DNA of 64,000 nt from Sthenelais limicola (Eukaryota > Annelida > Polychaeta > Phyllodocida > Sigalionidae). Shown piece after piece: positions 12,884 to 25,577 of this stretch. Positions within the stretch are counted from its first letter, which is position 1, and each line of letters opens with the position of its first letter. A model generated the notes under the pieces. It ran no database searches and was not told where the DNA came from. It saw only the letters and a program-made list of their open reading frames with translations. Both the position numbers and the translations under genes were made by a program. The DNA is taken from contig OW804095.1 of the NCBI GenBank assembly GCA_942159475.1, positions 88,673,740 to 88,737,739 of the forward strand, written 5' to 3'.

Positions 12884-14330
12884 TTGCAATGGCTGTTCGC
12901 AAATACTTTGTTCTGCGTCGTAAGTCTGATCTGTTGGGGAAACTCAAGAAATTGTATGTCCTTCGCAGCCATATCACACAATTTTCATTGTAAGTCTGTT
13001 TTGGCTTGCATTCCCTTTTCCAATTCTATCACTTGATTTACATTTACATTTGCACCTACACCTACGTGTAGTATACTAATTGTCCTATGGAGCTTTGATA
13101 TGTTGTTTTTTTATTTTTTTTGTGTGTAAAAATAACTTTTTTTCAAGGTACCTGCCCTCGAGGCTCATACAAATCTATCGCTCTCGCGTATGCCTAACCT
13201 TTTTTGAAGAACTACTTTCCACTTTTAACTGGAAGGTTTGCAAAAAACTTACTTATATCTAAAAGCTTTCGACAACTGACGACTACCTAAATTTACAAGG
13301 ATTCAAGACTAAGATGGTCCAACCTGCTTTCTCTTGTTTACATATTTTCCAGAATGACATAAACAGCCTTCATATACCTGTCGACCTTGTCGACCCATCT
13401 ACGAAAAGAAATGGTAAAAGCTGCATTGTAGCTTATAGCTCTATACCTGACTCTGACCTCGCTTAAGAAGGCTTTAACACGTAAAGAGTTATTATAAAAT
13501 AATCTCTGACGATTAATGTAATTTTTGGCCATTAACAAGAACCAGTTTAAGAACAAATTATAACGGCTTTTGCCCAAGTACCCTAGCAGAATACTGCAAT
13601 CGTTTACACCGAAGTAAAAGACGTCTCTAAGGACATGGCTCTGTCTAAAAAGATTAGCTAAGTAATCCCAAAAGACCTTTACCGCTGGACAGTAAATGAA
13701 ATAATGACACAAATCATCCACCTTTAGCTTTGATATGTTATTGTCGATGACTTTATTCCTGACCACCTGCTTGGTGCCCTGTATAAACCATGTATTAAGA
13801 AGATACCCGACAGGTATAACCTATTAATCTGTATATTGTATATAGTGAAGATACCAGAACCTTACACAATGATAAACTCATGAGTGTTACGATTGTTCAT
13901 AACCAAATCCTCATCATGACTGCAGAATTGTTATACTCACTAGACTGTATTGAATCACCCATCACCCCATTTCATCTCATCCTATTAAACATCCCCACCC
14001 TATCACAAATTTGATATAATGTATTTCGAAGATTGTAAATTAATCTATTACTATTAATGCTTAGGAAACTTATGTTTGTATTTTGTATAATGTATTTATA
14101 AAGGTAATATAGGAAGTACTGCACCGATGTACAAATTTGTAAGTAGCAATACCTAGTACGCTACGAAGATCACCTCCGGAGTGAGAGTGGCCAGGCACCC
14201 CTCAATAAAAGCTTTCCAAAAAAAAGAAGAAAATCAGCTTTGTATCTTGTTCACAAATATCGGCTAAAACCTGCGATCACCCTGAAGGCCTTCGTTTCTA
14301 CTGTGCAGGAGATGCAAAGTAGAAATGAAG
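12884..14330. repeat. Dispersed repeat interrupted by a LINE insertion
   Basis: 12,884-13,011 and 14,228-14,330 match the two halves of an uninterrupted copy at 51,647-51,890. Shared phrases are TTGTATAAATTGC, GTTCGCAAATACTT and TTTTGGCTTGCAT on the left, and TCGGCTTTGTATCT-like and GATCACCCTGAAGG on the right. The uninterrupted copy defines the ends of the inserted DNA at about 13,012 and 14,227. The element class is unknown to me. Confidence 0.7.
13012..14227. mobile_element. LINE fragment, probably 5'-inverted insertion
   Basis: The inserted DNA has two parts of opposite polarity. On the minus strand, 13,766-13,338 encodes a 142-residue frame of the LINE reverse-transcriptase zinc-binding type, with LCHYFIYCPAVKVFWDYL and then LLMAKNYINRQRLFYNN, closely matching the frame at 2860-2456. 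On the plus strand, the right end has AATAAAAGC and an A run at 14,205-14,223, which is a LINE-like 3' end. An ORF on one strand and the poly(A) on the other is what twin priming produces: the upstream part of the LINE is inverted relative to its tail. Two independent insertions are the alternative. Confidence 0.6.
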
Positions 14331-14389
14331 TGTAATTAATGGGTCAAAAGTATGAACAAATAAATCAAACATCACTGAATATTTAAAAT

Positions 14390-14715
14390 GTCCATCTCTC
14401 TTCTCCCTCCCTCCCTCTGTCTCTCTCTATGTCTCTCCTATTCCCCTTCCCCTCTTTGCCTCTCTCTCGTCCTCCTTCTGTCTCCATCTTGAACTCTGCC
14501 ACTCTCTCTCTCTCCCCTTCCCCTCTCACTCTGCCTCCCTCTCTCCACTGTCTCTATGATCCATCTCTCCTTCCATACCCTCTTTCCCCCTCCCACTACC
14601 TCATTCTCCCCATTCCCCCTCTTCCACCTCTGTCATTCTCTCCCTCGCTCCCTCTCTTCCCCCTCACTCTCTCTCCTCTCCCCTCCCTATGATCTCTCCC
14701 TGCCTCGCTATCTCC
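14390..14715. repeat. CT-rich microsatellite block
   Basis: Degenerate CTCTCC/CCCTC repeats over about 325 bases. The serine/proline/leucine-rich frames in it are composition artefacts. Confidence 0.85.
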
Positions 14716-14742
14716 CTTGCAATAGGATTGCTGTATTAGGCA

Positions 14743-14864
14743 GTTAGATCCTGAGTTTATGATCTGAACTTTTGTCTAAGTCTGCCGGGAACAAGACGAG
14801 GCGAAGCCGAGGCTTGTTTCCGGCAGGCTTAATCAAAAGTGAGGACCATAAACAAAGGATCTAA
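14743..14864. repeat. Foldback element with shared loop signature
   Basis: A nearly perfect palindrome. The outer arms are TTAGATCCT / AGGATCTAA, the middle arms CTTTTG / CAAAAG, and the inner arms CTGCCGG-AACAAG / CTTGTT-CCGGCAG. The loop is CGAGGCGAAGCCGAGG (14,797-14,812). Similar loops occur in the foldbacks at 3.9, 17.0 and 24.6 kb. Confidence 0.75.
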
Positions 14865-15454
14865 TGGCTTTGTTGGTTGGGCTGGTAGGGCCATGTATAA
14901 ACACAAACAAACTTGGTTACGCACATCACAACTTGTAGACATTGGTTCAACCAGCCATTTGTCCCTATTTCACTCCATTCCGTTCTGACAGCTAGGTTCC
15001 AAATCAAACCCTTTGCCTCCATACCTCTTCTGCTTGGCCAGGTCTGCCCTGCTTGCTCAAACGTAAACACTCATGGCTTCTGCAATCGCCATTCATTGAC
15101 TCACATACACTAAAACTTCACTGTCGGGGTAAAACAATATTGCCATCATTTCTGCCAATTCAGATTTTTTATTTACTTCTTTTTTAAGTCCTTATATATT
15201 AGACACACTAACACATGTGACCTGTTGTGCAGACAGACAGGAAGCTGCGAGTTCCGCAGAGGCCACTCCACGGGCGCATCTTCCGGCTTAGAGTACCTGG
15301 CTGCGGCGGGGTGGACCATTCTATGCCCTTCTAACGGTCCTCGCCAGACCAACCAACGGGGACTAATGATGTGTAAAGAATAATTCCTGTAGAGGTGATA
15401 GGGTAATGTGCTGAAGAGAATACAGCAGGAATACAGCTGTAGAGCAGTTACAGA

Positions 15455-16392
15455 AGGAGGTGGGGGTACAGCAGTTACTGGAGAGGAGTTACAGGTGGGG
15501 TACATCAGTAACTGGAGAGGGGTATAGGAGGTTACTGAAGGAGGAACTGGAGGAGGGTACTGGAGAAGGTACTGGAAAGGGGTATATGTGGGTACTGGAG
15601 GAGGTTACTGGAGGAGGTACTGGAGGAGGTACTGGAAAGGGGAATAGGTGGTTACTGGAGGAGATTACTGGAGAAGGGTACTGGAGGAGGTACTGGAAAT
15701 GGGTATGTGTGGTTACTGGAGGGGGAGGTACTGGAGGTTTTACTGGAATAGGGTATATGTGGGTACTGGAGGAGGTTACTGGAGGAGGTACTGGAGGAGG
15801 TTCTGAAAAGGGGTATGTGTGAGTACTAGAGGGTTTACTGGAAAGGGGTATATGTGGGTACTGGAGGAGGTTACTGTAGGAGGTACTGGAGGAGGTTACT
15901 GAAGGAGGTACTGGAAAGGGGTATGGGTGGTTACTGGAGGAGGTTACTGTAAGAGGTACTGGAGGAGGTTACTGAAGGAGGTACTGGAAAGGGGTATGGG
16001 TGGTTACTGGAGGAGTTTACTGGAGGAAGTTACTGGAGGAGGTACTGGAAAGGGGTATGTGTAGTTACTGGAGGTGGTACTGGAGGATTTACTGAAAAGG
16101 GTTATATGTGGGTACTGGAAGAGGTTACTGGAGGAGGTACTGGAAGAGGTACTGGAGGTGGTACTGGAAAGCGGTATATATATATGTGGTTACTGGAGGA
16201 GTTTACTGGAGGAGGTAATGGAGGAGTTACTGGTATGTCCCCTGTACCTCCTCCTGTACCCCTGGTATCTCCTCCATCATCCCCTGTTCTTCCTCCAGTA
16301 TGTCCCCATGTACCTCCTTCTGTACACCCTCCCTTACATGCTCCTGTACCCCCTCCTGTACGTCCTCATGTACACCCTCCTGTGTACACTGA
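15455..16392. repeat. GGTACTGGAGGA minisatellite with strand switch
   Basis: From 15,455 to about 16,230 the plus strand carries degenerate units of GTTACTGGAGGAG / GGTACTGGAGGAG, with longer-period blocks containing GGAAAGGGGTAT. From about 16,236 to 16,392 the polarity flips to CCTCCTGTACC-type units, the approximate reverse complement. Glycine/threonine-rich and proline-rich translations are products of the repeat and I do not call genes here. A related array in the CCTCCAGTACC orientation lies at 51,087-51,457. Confidence 0.85.
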
Positions 16393-16997
16393 TAAAATGT
16401 TTTAAATATTTAGATGTTTATTAGTAAATATAAATGATTCGATTTAGGGAATTATATGAATATTAAAGTTGTTTAGCTTTAGGCTTGCATAGGGTATTAA
16501 TCCCTAGGCATTCTTAATCCCCCTTATGGGCGCCTAGGAAGCTATCCCAGACCCAGGGATTAAAGAGGGTGGCAGAGCCTTGTTCAAGCTTGAAATATTG
16601 TTGTTTTCCCTAGATTCTATGTTTGTATTCCATTAAGCTTTTACATTAAAATGTAACTGTAACCAGGTTGGTCACATGACCCAGGCTGAGGGGTACATAA
16701 GGAGCATGGTTTTGGTTGTTGGGACACTCTGATTCCAGTCTACATTCTACCAACACACCAAGACCTTCTCCTTAGCCTTTCAGTCTGGGGTTGTACTTGC
16801 CTAGTATTTGATATACATTCATACTTTGACAATACAAACCTTGGATATTGAAATGACTATGTGAGTTGTGTTATACTTTGTTATTAGTAGAATTCGTTAC
16901 AGGAATAGAGCTAGAAGTATAGTTTATTATTAGACAGAATTCATTCCTATTATTTAATATGACTAGTACCAATAGACATAGTTAAAATCACCCTCCT
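16393..16997. other. Noncoding stretch, no gene supported
   Basis: Between the minisatellite and the next foldback I see no gene and no clear element ends. Confidence 0.5.
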
Positions 16998-17075
16998 GTG
17001 CACGGTCCCATATACCCACGAGGCCGCAGGCCGAGTGGGTATATGGTATATGGGAATGGTATATGGGACCGTACA
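16998..17075. repeat. Foldback element with shared loop signature
   Basis: Arms GTGCACGGTCCCATATACCC and the complementary GGGTATATGG...GGGACCGTACAC flank the loop CACGAGGCCGCAGGCCGAGTG-like centre at 17,018-17,038. The right arm contains an extra tandem copy of ATATGGGA. Confidence 0.7.
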
Positions 17076-19007
17076 CCATTCTCATGCCATAACCATTGTG
17101 GTATAATCCCTAAATAAAATCGTATATCACAAAGCCAACATCATTCCATGAACACACTTTAGATTTCATTCCATATGTATAAATGTCGTTGCCATGGCAA
17201 TGAGTAGAATTCTCTTAGTTTATTCCGCGGTGGCAGATTGACCATACAATATGATTAAACATTTCTCAGAAGATTTGATTTTCATCGATTAGAGCACCGA
17301 AAGATAAACATGTATAACATATCCTTATATCAATAACGGCAGACGTGTCAGCATGTCCGTAACATAGAGGTTTTAATCTGCCACAAGACCAGGACCTACT
17401 TAGCACCACCTATCCGTTTATATCATAAGTAAACCAATGGAATGTTTAAAAAAAAGAATGTCCAGCTTCTCGCCCGGGTAAGCTAGCATGGTTGTTCAGC
17501 CTGATCATTTGGTGCCATCCATCTAGGCTGACCACATGGCTGTCCAGGGCCAGAGATCGGTCCAGGTCAATGCTCGGATCTCCTTCTCGGTCACTTTCAT
17601 CCCTTCACACCCTGTGTGACCTTCCATCAAACTCCAGCCCATGTAACCCAATAACATGCTCACCAACCAGCGATAAACTTGTATTTGAACTCTCTTTAAA
17701 CGCAATATACGGCTCCTCCTGAACGAAGTCTCGGACCACTGGCTGCACAGTCAGAGCGGTGTGGGATGGTGCGAGACTTTATTAACATGGTTTTTTTTAT
17801 CTAGTAAGAATTCCCACCATAGGTATAAGTGCAAACCTCTTTTTTCCTACAAACCCTTCTGTCTACAACTGGCCCTGTTTTAAATATGTTTTAAATGGAA
17901 AATCCGAGAGCCTTCCGCTCCCAAGAGCGCGAGAGTGTTTGTAAACAACCTATGATGTCACGTCACTCTTTAGCGAATTACGTAACTCACTGACTTTTAT
18001 CTCCATGACAGGGTCAGTGCTGTACACCAATCTTCACCATAGGCTTATGTAACCCTCAGGTGTCTTTGCATCTCTCCTCTCCCATTCTCTTTCCTCCCCC
18101 TTCTCTCCTTCTGTGACCTTCTCTCTCTCTCCCTCCCTCTCTCCTTTCTTATTTGCTAAACTAATGATGATATTTTAAAATAGTATTAATTCATTGCAAG
18201 GCCTACACAATGCATTAAAACGATAGCATGCTTTTGAATTTGACTGCATTGAAGTGAAGAATCAAAATAATAATCAGGATTTAAGATTATTTGAAATCGA
18301 AACATTGAATTGAATTGAAAAATACTTTGTCAAACATTTGTCAATTTGTCAAACATTTTACATGTAAGAATATGAAAAATGGATAATATAAATGATCAAG
18401 ATTTAAGATTATTGTAAAATATTTTTTCGTTTAGCAAATAACTAAGCAAAAGCATATTATACATAATCATTTTAAACCTCTTTCTGTCAGTGTTTTCGTT
18501 TGGGGCATCTATATGATATAGACCTGTGTGGGCTCAAGTGGCGAAGCCGCTTGTAGGCTATTAAAATGTGGCACTACAGAGGGGTGGAGGCGCTTGAGGT
18601 AGAGAGGAAGGGGTAGAAAGAGAAGGTGGTGACAAAGGAGAAGGAGAGGTGGGGTGGGGGGGGGGGGGGAAGGAGAGGAGGTACGAGAAAAGAAGGAGAT
18701 GAGGGGAAAAGAGGAGGAGGTGAGCGATTCTATGGGTGAAGTTGCCAGGAAATGTACAATTATTCTCCATGAATCAACGCAATACCAAATATACTCAGAT
18801 ATGTGCATATAGTACTTATGAGTTTGCTGCCTACACTAAATGTTAGGTCTGCCCATTGTCCCATTTCCGCACGACCTGCGTAACTGCCTAACTGCACAAC
18901 TGTGTAAAGATGGCTACGAAGACTAAATTCTATTGCGGTACTTTTCTCGCGGTAGTTTTGATTACTCTGATAGTTTGGATGCTGCTGCTAATTCCTTCAG
19001 TTCGAAC
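17076..19007. other. Noncoding stretch with low-complexity tracts
   Basis: No gene is supported. A CT-rich tract lies at 18,072-18,148, a GA/G-rich tract at 18,590-18,722 with a G run near 18,656-18,669, and a small hairpin of AAGTGGCGAAGCCGCTT at 18,536-18,552. Confidence 0.5.
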
Positions 19008-20172
19008 TTATTTTTTTTATTTAATTTAATTAATATTTTTATTCAGGAAATAAACATTATGTAACATTTACACTGTTCTCAGAGTTTGCTGGCGGATTAC
19101 AAAAAGTGATAGAAATATATATTCTGAAACATTATTCGACAATTTACATGTATCTGTATCTATAACATATATAACATCATTATGGGTAAGAACAATATTA
19201 AGAGCCTAGCACAATAGGCATTTACAACAATAAGTTGATCAAGGTAGGTCGTTTTCAGTCTAGAATAAGCTATTGAAATAAAAGAAAAAAGAAAATCAAA
19301 ATAATAATAATATCCACTCCCCTGCGTTGTGTCTTATTCAAATATTCCTAAGGGATTTTCCTATTTATGTATATATTTGATATTCAAAAATGTAGATTTC
19401 TTCTCGAAAAGGGTCACCCAACGAAACTCACGGTCTCTCACTATATTTGTATATATTACAGTCTCCCATTTTCACGCTCAATTCACCTATTTTCTGTTAC
19501 AACTAACAAAAAACAAAATACAAAATAGACACTTCAGCAATACAGCATACAGCATCTTACACTAGTAACAGTGTGTGCCAGTGTACAATAAATGACATAT
19601 GACATAATCTAACATTATGGATGGTCGTTCAAGGTAAGTTCCAGATTTCCCCAGAGTCTATGAAGATATTTATATAAAATTTCCTTATTTCTCTAGAAAA
19701 CATCTTTTTGTTGTTCAATTCCCTTAAATCTGTTGGTAGTGAGTTCCACAGGACTTTAACTCTTCCCAACGAACTCCCTCTGATACTTTCCTTCCTCCAT
19801 TTATCCACTTCAACCCTTCCCTGATCCCTTAAATTATAATTATGTTCTATGTTTCCAGGATTATTATTCTTATTTTCCCAAAAAAGATTTAAAATTCGAA
19901 TGGTTCGCGTAAAGCATCATGGAATCACTTCGCAACCTGTGTGCAGCATTTTTGTATTTATGTTGTTATTTGCACCCCTACTTTTCACTTTACTTCTGTA
20001 TCAAACGCAAACATTTATTTTGAATTAATTGTATTCTTCTAACATGTTGCTTAGATGACAGATCAATAAGTATCGATCCAAAATCTAGTACAGGTAGTAT
20101 ATAAGTCTTAAAAATCAATAATGCTATTTTTTTAGTGATTTGGTTTCTGATTTTTCTTAATCTATGGTACAT
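19008..20172 (-). mobile_element. LINE RT C-terminus and 3' end
   Basis: The minus-strand frame from about 20,172 to 19,990 contains LIFKTYILPVLDFGS followed by RIQLIQNKCLRLI, the standard segment downstream of the catalytic YADD block in LINE reverse transcriptases. After a stop, the same strand continues (about 19,850-19,640) with LRDQGRVEVDKW, RGSSLGRVKVLWNSLP and a basic REIRKFYINI end. A 3' UTR then runs to an AATAAA/A-rich terminus at 19,008-19,050, read on the minus strand. The copy is 5'-truncated, has at least one stop, and is inactive. The N-terminal part of the open frame (20,173-20,301) is probably flanking DNA. Confidence 0.75.
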
Positions 20173-22244
20173 AAGGTTAGCTTTTGTGTGGTATAATTGA
20201 TGAACGGACTGTGTATCATGGCCGTATAACCGGAAGTCAAAGCAACCTTGGTTACCGAGGGCTATTTGAAATCGGGACCTCGTCAGTTTGACAGTCGGCA
20301 TTGAAGCAGCTAACAGGCCAGAACCAGAGAAAGAAAAATTTGTTTTTCCTTGTCGTAATAAAGGGGTTTTTCCTGCATTGAAGTATTCGCCAGCACTCCT
20401 GTGTCCGTCTTATTCATTCTTCATTCTTCAACGCTTCCAAGTTAATTAATTATTAGCTCTTCCAGTCGATAATAGTGACTATTATAGCATTATTCTTGAT
20501 TAAGAATATACAGGTTCCTGCAATATGTTGTGACATATAACTAGTTAATGATAATTAATGAATTATAATTATGAATTAATAGTTAACTGTAAATAAAGGT
20601 GTTATCTTTTGAAAAGGTATTCTTTCTGGATTTTATGAGGTTCAGAGTATAGGAAATTAGGAGTAATTTATAAATTACATCTTTGTTTACTTTGTTTACT
20701 AAGGATGACGTAACATTGAAAGTGACATATCCTTTCAGCATTTCACCTAGGAGCAAACACCTACCAGACTAATATAAAACCAAACCGTACCAGCCTTACC
20801 CAACCCACAAAATAGTCCTATGCAATCCAACTAACTAAGCTTACCTATATATAGCAGAGTAAATGTATGTACTACTCAAATTCTAAGCTGATGGAGTATT
20901 TGAGTATAAATAACCAGCTTTGGCCGATAGAATGGACTGTTGGTTTCGATTATTTCTATAGAATGTGCCTCTTTCTGTCAGCGCTAACATTTCGGCTGCC
21001 ATTCCTTGATATTTAGTCTGTCTTTGGCACGTGATTCTACTGGCTATTAACAGTTGACCTGAAGCTGAGGGGGCGGCTGAATTTAGGGCTAGCCAACACG
21101 TCCGGTTCTTTATTAATCACATCCGGTCCTAGAAATGGAGAGGACCATGGCTATAGGTAGTATATGTTGTGGTGGCCATCCATTTTCTGCGAGGACGGCA
21201 TTTTTACATAATTGAATAATTGGGTCTCTGGTATATGTGGATGCGTCAGCCATCCAGAGTGATGGGCATAATATTTTATGAATAGGCTTTAGAAGCGATC
21301 CTGGAAGCCTATATATATGTATGTACCGAGGTATATTTATAAAAATAATACATATATTTCTTTGATCTGCCAGAAACATTACACATGAATTAGCATAGCA
21401 CTATTGCATATGATTAAGATATTGTAAAATACCGGCTGACTCTCTCTGACTTCTTCATGAATTACTGGGTGATTCTCCACTATTCTCTCAATATAATGAG
21501 GTCCTAGAATTGAGAAACAGAAATATAAATATGGCCCATTCTGTATCACCCCTCCATCTTGTCATATATACTTTGCATACTTTAAATCAATATCTCAAGA
21601 GATATACATGAAAAAGCTGAGTTATTTGTCTTTGCATAACTTTATTACAGATAATCTAGTAACACCAATACCATTACAAAGAAAAATTTGATATCACTTT
21701 TGGTCATGGTCAAAATAGAACATGTTGGGGGGACTCTGCTTTACCATAAATAATGATAGATAACGAAGACAAGGTTTGGCCATGAACCCGGCAAAGCAAG
21801 TGTTTATTCTAACCAAAAGGCCAAACCAAGAAAGAGAAATATCAAGCATATAACTGATATAAATACATATATAACATAAATACACATATTATATACATAT
21901 AATAAGGAAATAAACTAAAATCCTTTCATAATTATCGAAGTCTACCCGTTATCAAAGCATTAGTTGAGTTTTTAAAAGATGTAAAGCTGCGAAAAGGCAA
22001 CAAATTGATTCAAAACCGTGAGCAATTTTCCTGCACAGCACAGTACAGCACAGCACACAGAGAACTAGTTCTATGACTGATAGTGTCAGTGACAGACTCG
22101 AGTCCGCCAAAAAACTGCGAGTTCAAATAAAGAAAGTACAGAAATTTGAATAGCAAACTGAACGGCTTTTATCTTATTAAGTATTTATCTTATTAAGTAA
22201 TTTTTAAACGTATTCATGTCTTAATGATGGTAATTAGCCGGAAA
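20173..22244. other. Noncoding stretch, no gene supported
   Basis: AT-rich sequence with no supported gene. Short open frames at 21,113-21,379 and 21,694-21,885 are tyrosine/isoleucine-rich chance frames. Confidence 0.5.
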
Positions 22245-24236
22245 TTAACCCACTTAGACCCAAAATGGGAGTTTTGCTGCTAGAAATTTCATATTAAATA
22301 TCTGATGTAGGCTCATAGACCTGAGATCACACAACAAATCTCAGACCTCTACCTAGCATAGGACCGAAGATACCAGCCATCCTACATGTAGGACGGTGGG
22401 TCAATCCACTATACATTTTTGAGAACTTTTTTTAATATTAAATCATGTATTTTATAATAGGGAATCAATAGGATGCATAGAGACCAAAGTCTCAAAAAGC
22501 CGTTATTTATGAATCACCCCTACCTATTGTACAACAAGCTAAATTTGAAGTATTTCATGTAGAATTTCATGAATTTTCTGAATCTGAAGAGCAAAATTGC
22601 TGAAAAGCCTGGTCACATTGCCAAAATGGGCCGTTTCTATGGTAACTAGTGATATTTTTTGGCATTTTAGCAAAAAATGGGTTTTAAGTGCCCCATTTCT
22701 ACACTGTTATCAGGAATGTGACCAAACTTGGGGATATTGATGTTAGATAGATGTAAGGGCTATTTGAGGACCCTGAGTCAGTGACCTTGACCAAGGTTAA
22801 AGAGCCTAGATATGACCTTGAGATACAAAAATAGCAAAATTCTGGAATGTGACATGGTATTTTCTCCTGATTTTCTCTTATGAAAATAGGGCAATAAGGA
22901 AAAATAATAATCTAATGTATTGAAATATGAACCAACATGAGGGGAAATAAGAATTGGACATGCCCAGTTCCATTGGACAATGTGTTGCCATGGTAACCTA
23001 GACTTACTTTCTACTCAAGTAAATTGTGGTTAATTCAAAATTTCATATACTAGCCTGTATCTCTAGAAGTATTTACTCCTGGGTTACAAAATTTAAGCAA
23101 GTGATAGGGCTCTAAGAGCTCTGCCATTAGAATTGCTGTCAATGACCTTTGTCAAGGTCAAGGTCACCATTTTCAAGGTCAAACAAGAAATTTTGTTGAA
23201 AATGCATCATAAGCTGAAAACTAAGTCATAGTTACCATGGCAGCACACATTGCAATGACACTGGGCAGGGGCCAGTTTTCTTTCTCCTAATGTTGGTTGT
23301 TTTTTTTATACATAAGATTATCATTTTCCCCTGCAACCCTAGTTTCATAAGAGAAAAAGTGATGTCACATTCCAGAATTTTGCTATTTGTTGTATTTGAA
23401 GGTCATATCCGGTGACTTTGACCTTGGCCAAGTTCACTGGATTGAAGTCTGCAGATAGCCCTCATAGATACCATCTATGACCCCAAGTTCCTGATACTAG
23501 TGTAGAAATGGGACACTAAAAACCTGTTTTCTGCTAAAATATAATAAAAAAAAATCACCAGTCACCATAGAAACGGCCCACTTTGACAATGATTGAGGGT
23601 TTATCAGCAAATTTTCTCTTCAGATTCAGAAAATGCATGTAATTTTACATAAGACACATCAAATGACGATTGTTGTATGGTGGGAATGGGTTCCCATTCA
23701 AATTCAGCTTATGCCTCCTGGTCTAAGTTTTTAGGATAATGAGCAGATCCAATGCTATTATGTTTTATACCCATATAGACCCAGCATCCTACATGTAGGA
23801 CGGCCACACATTTCTACCATTTTCTCCAAGAATATGATACTTAGGAACTCATTTTTTGGCAGGGACATTGATCATACCTTAAACTATGGTCCCATGAAGG
23901 TTTTATCACAAAAAGAATGGTATGAATTTGTTAATTCCTGGGGTGAACTTTCAGAAATGACACTTTCCACAAATCGTCTTTGGGCCCCTCAGATGCAGTG
24001 ATGTTACCATGGCAACACATCATTATTTATTTCTCAAACGTTCATAAATGGTTGATTCCATAAAATCTGTGACAATGCCAAAAAAAACCTCAAAATTTAG
24101 AATTAGTCAAAAATCATTTATATTTTGGTTACATGTACTCTACGTTTTCAGTGATAACTTGTATGATTTGGGAACACTAATCTTCATAACTTTTTCTGCT
24201 ATGCTCTTTTAAAATTAAGGGGCAACAAATACAGGT

Positions 24237-25577
24237 GTCCCCGTGGGTGGGTACATAGGATTTTGTACCACCAAGAGCCTTAAAACATAAAAATAAGTTC
24301 ATGCTTTAGTAGTACAATTACATCCTTATACAAACATGCATGAAAAATCAATAAACATAAGAGTTTCATTTCCCATTGTGCTATTATTCATATATATATA
24401 TATGTACCCACCCACGGGGACTGTACCCACCCATGGGGACATGATATTATTCTCTGCTCTTGATATAATGAATCATACCTTATCATACATTAGTAGAACA
24501 TTTACATCCCTACATAGATATGCATGAAAATTAAATAAACACAAGAGTTTCATTTTCCAATACACTAGTATTCAAGCATACATAGAGAGAATGGGACGAG
24601 CCGGCAATAATCGAAAATTTATAGGACGAGATTCGTCCACATAAGCACGATGCCGTAGGCAGAGTGCTTATGTGGACGAATCAAGTCCTATAAATTTTCG
24701 ATTATTGCTGGCGAGTTCCATTCTATATTTATTATATGTGCATAAAATTTGATCATCATCAGATATCACTGAAAAAGTATTAAAGAACTCTCAGAGAGCC
24801 CCAGCTGCCCCGCTGAGAGCACCTTCAGTAGGCTTGTTGTAGCTGTCAGGACTGTGTGAGTGAGCTGTCAGGACTGTGTGATCATGCAGTGTTTACTTTC
24901 TGACTTGGTTGAACTAAAACGTTCATATCGTAGCCATTTCTTGAGCTACAATAATAAACCTTACATCATTTGATAGAGAATTTAATTCTCTATTTAATGG
25001 TGTGGTGTTTATTATGTATTTTTATAATCACAGGTGGATTACCGATCGCGGGGATCTCCGCGGGGATCTCCGCGGAGACAGCGGAAGTGCTGAGTCAGAG
25101 CTATTTTTAGACAACTACATTTTTATAGGACGCGTCCTATATGACTATTTTTATAGCACCCCACTTATAGCACCTCTCATATAGCATGCGCGTATAATAA
25201 ATTCATATATGTACCCACCCACGGGGACATGCCATTATTCTCTGCTCTTGACTTCGAGTAAAATGTATCATGAACCTTTTTTTTGGTTCATAACAAATCG
25301 TTGTGGTATGGCCATACTTAGAAGAGAATATAAATCATGAAATCCATATTATTCCAAATTCAATACAAAAAAATTGTACCCACCCACGGGGACATTTCAA
25401 ATTACCCCATCTTGAGTTCAGGGCTCTGGGCTTTTTAAGCCAAACCCAAACATTATTTTAATGTAGTCATTTTTTTTCTTGAGTAAGGTGCTATGTATGA
25501 GAATTATCAAATATGAAGTAAAGACCTTTTTCATAGCTGAATTAATGTTAAATTCATGTACCCACCCACGGGGACAC
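24237..25577. repeat. Repeated GTACCCACCCACGGGGAC boxes
   Basis: A 17-19-base box occurs at about 24,238 (inverted), 24,403, 24,424 (one mismatch, CATGGGG), 25,209, 25,377 and 25,558. The last three are spaced 168 and 181 bases apart, suggesting decayed tandem units of 170-180 bases. All lie inside the piggyBac-like element. Confidence 0.8.
24588..24724. repeat. Foldback element nested in piggyBac-like element
   Basis: Arms of about 60 bases are almost perfectly complementary, for example AATAATCGAAAATTTATAGG against CCTATAAATTTTCGATTATT and TTCGTCCACATAAGCAC against GTGCTTATGTGGACGAA. The loop is GATGCCGTAGGCAGA (24,648-24,662), shared in form with the foldbacks at 3.9, 14.8 and 17.0 kb. 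Confidence 0.8.

Noticed and set aside
15460..16424. Glycine/threonine/valine-rich repeat proteins
   Set aside because: The minisatellite stays open in several frames because its units lack stops; no start, domain or flanking exon is convincing.
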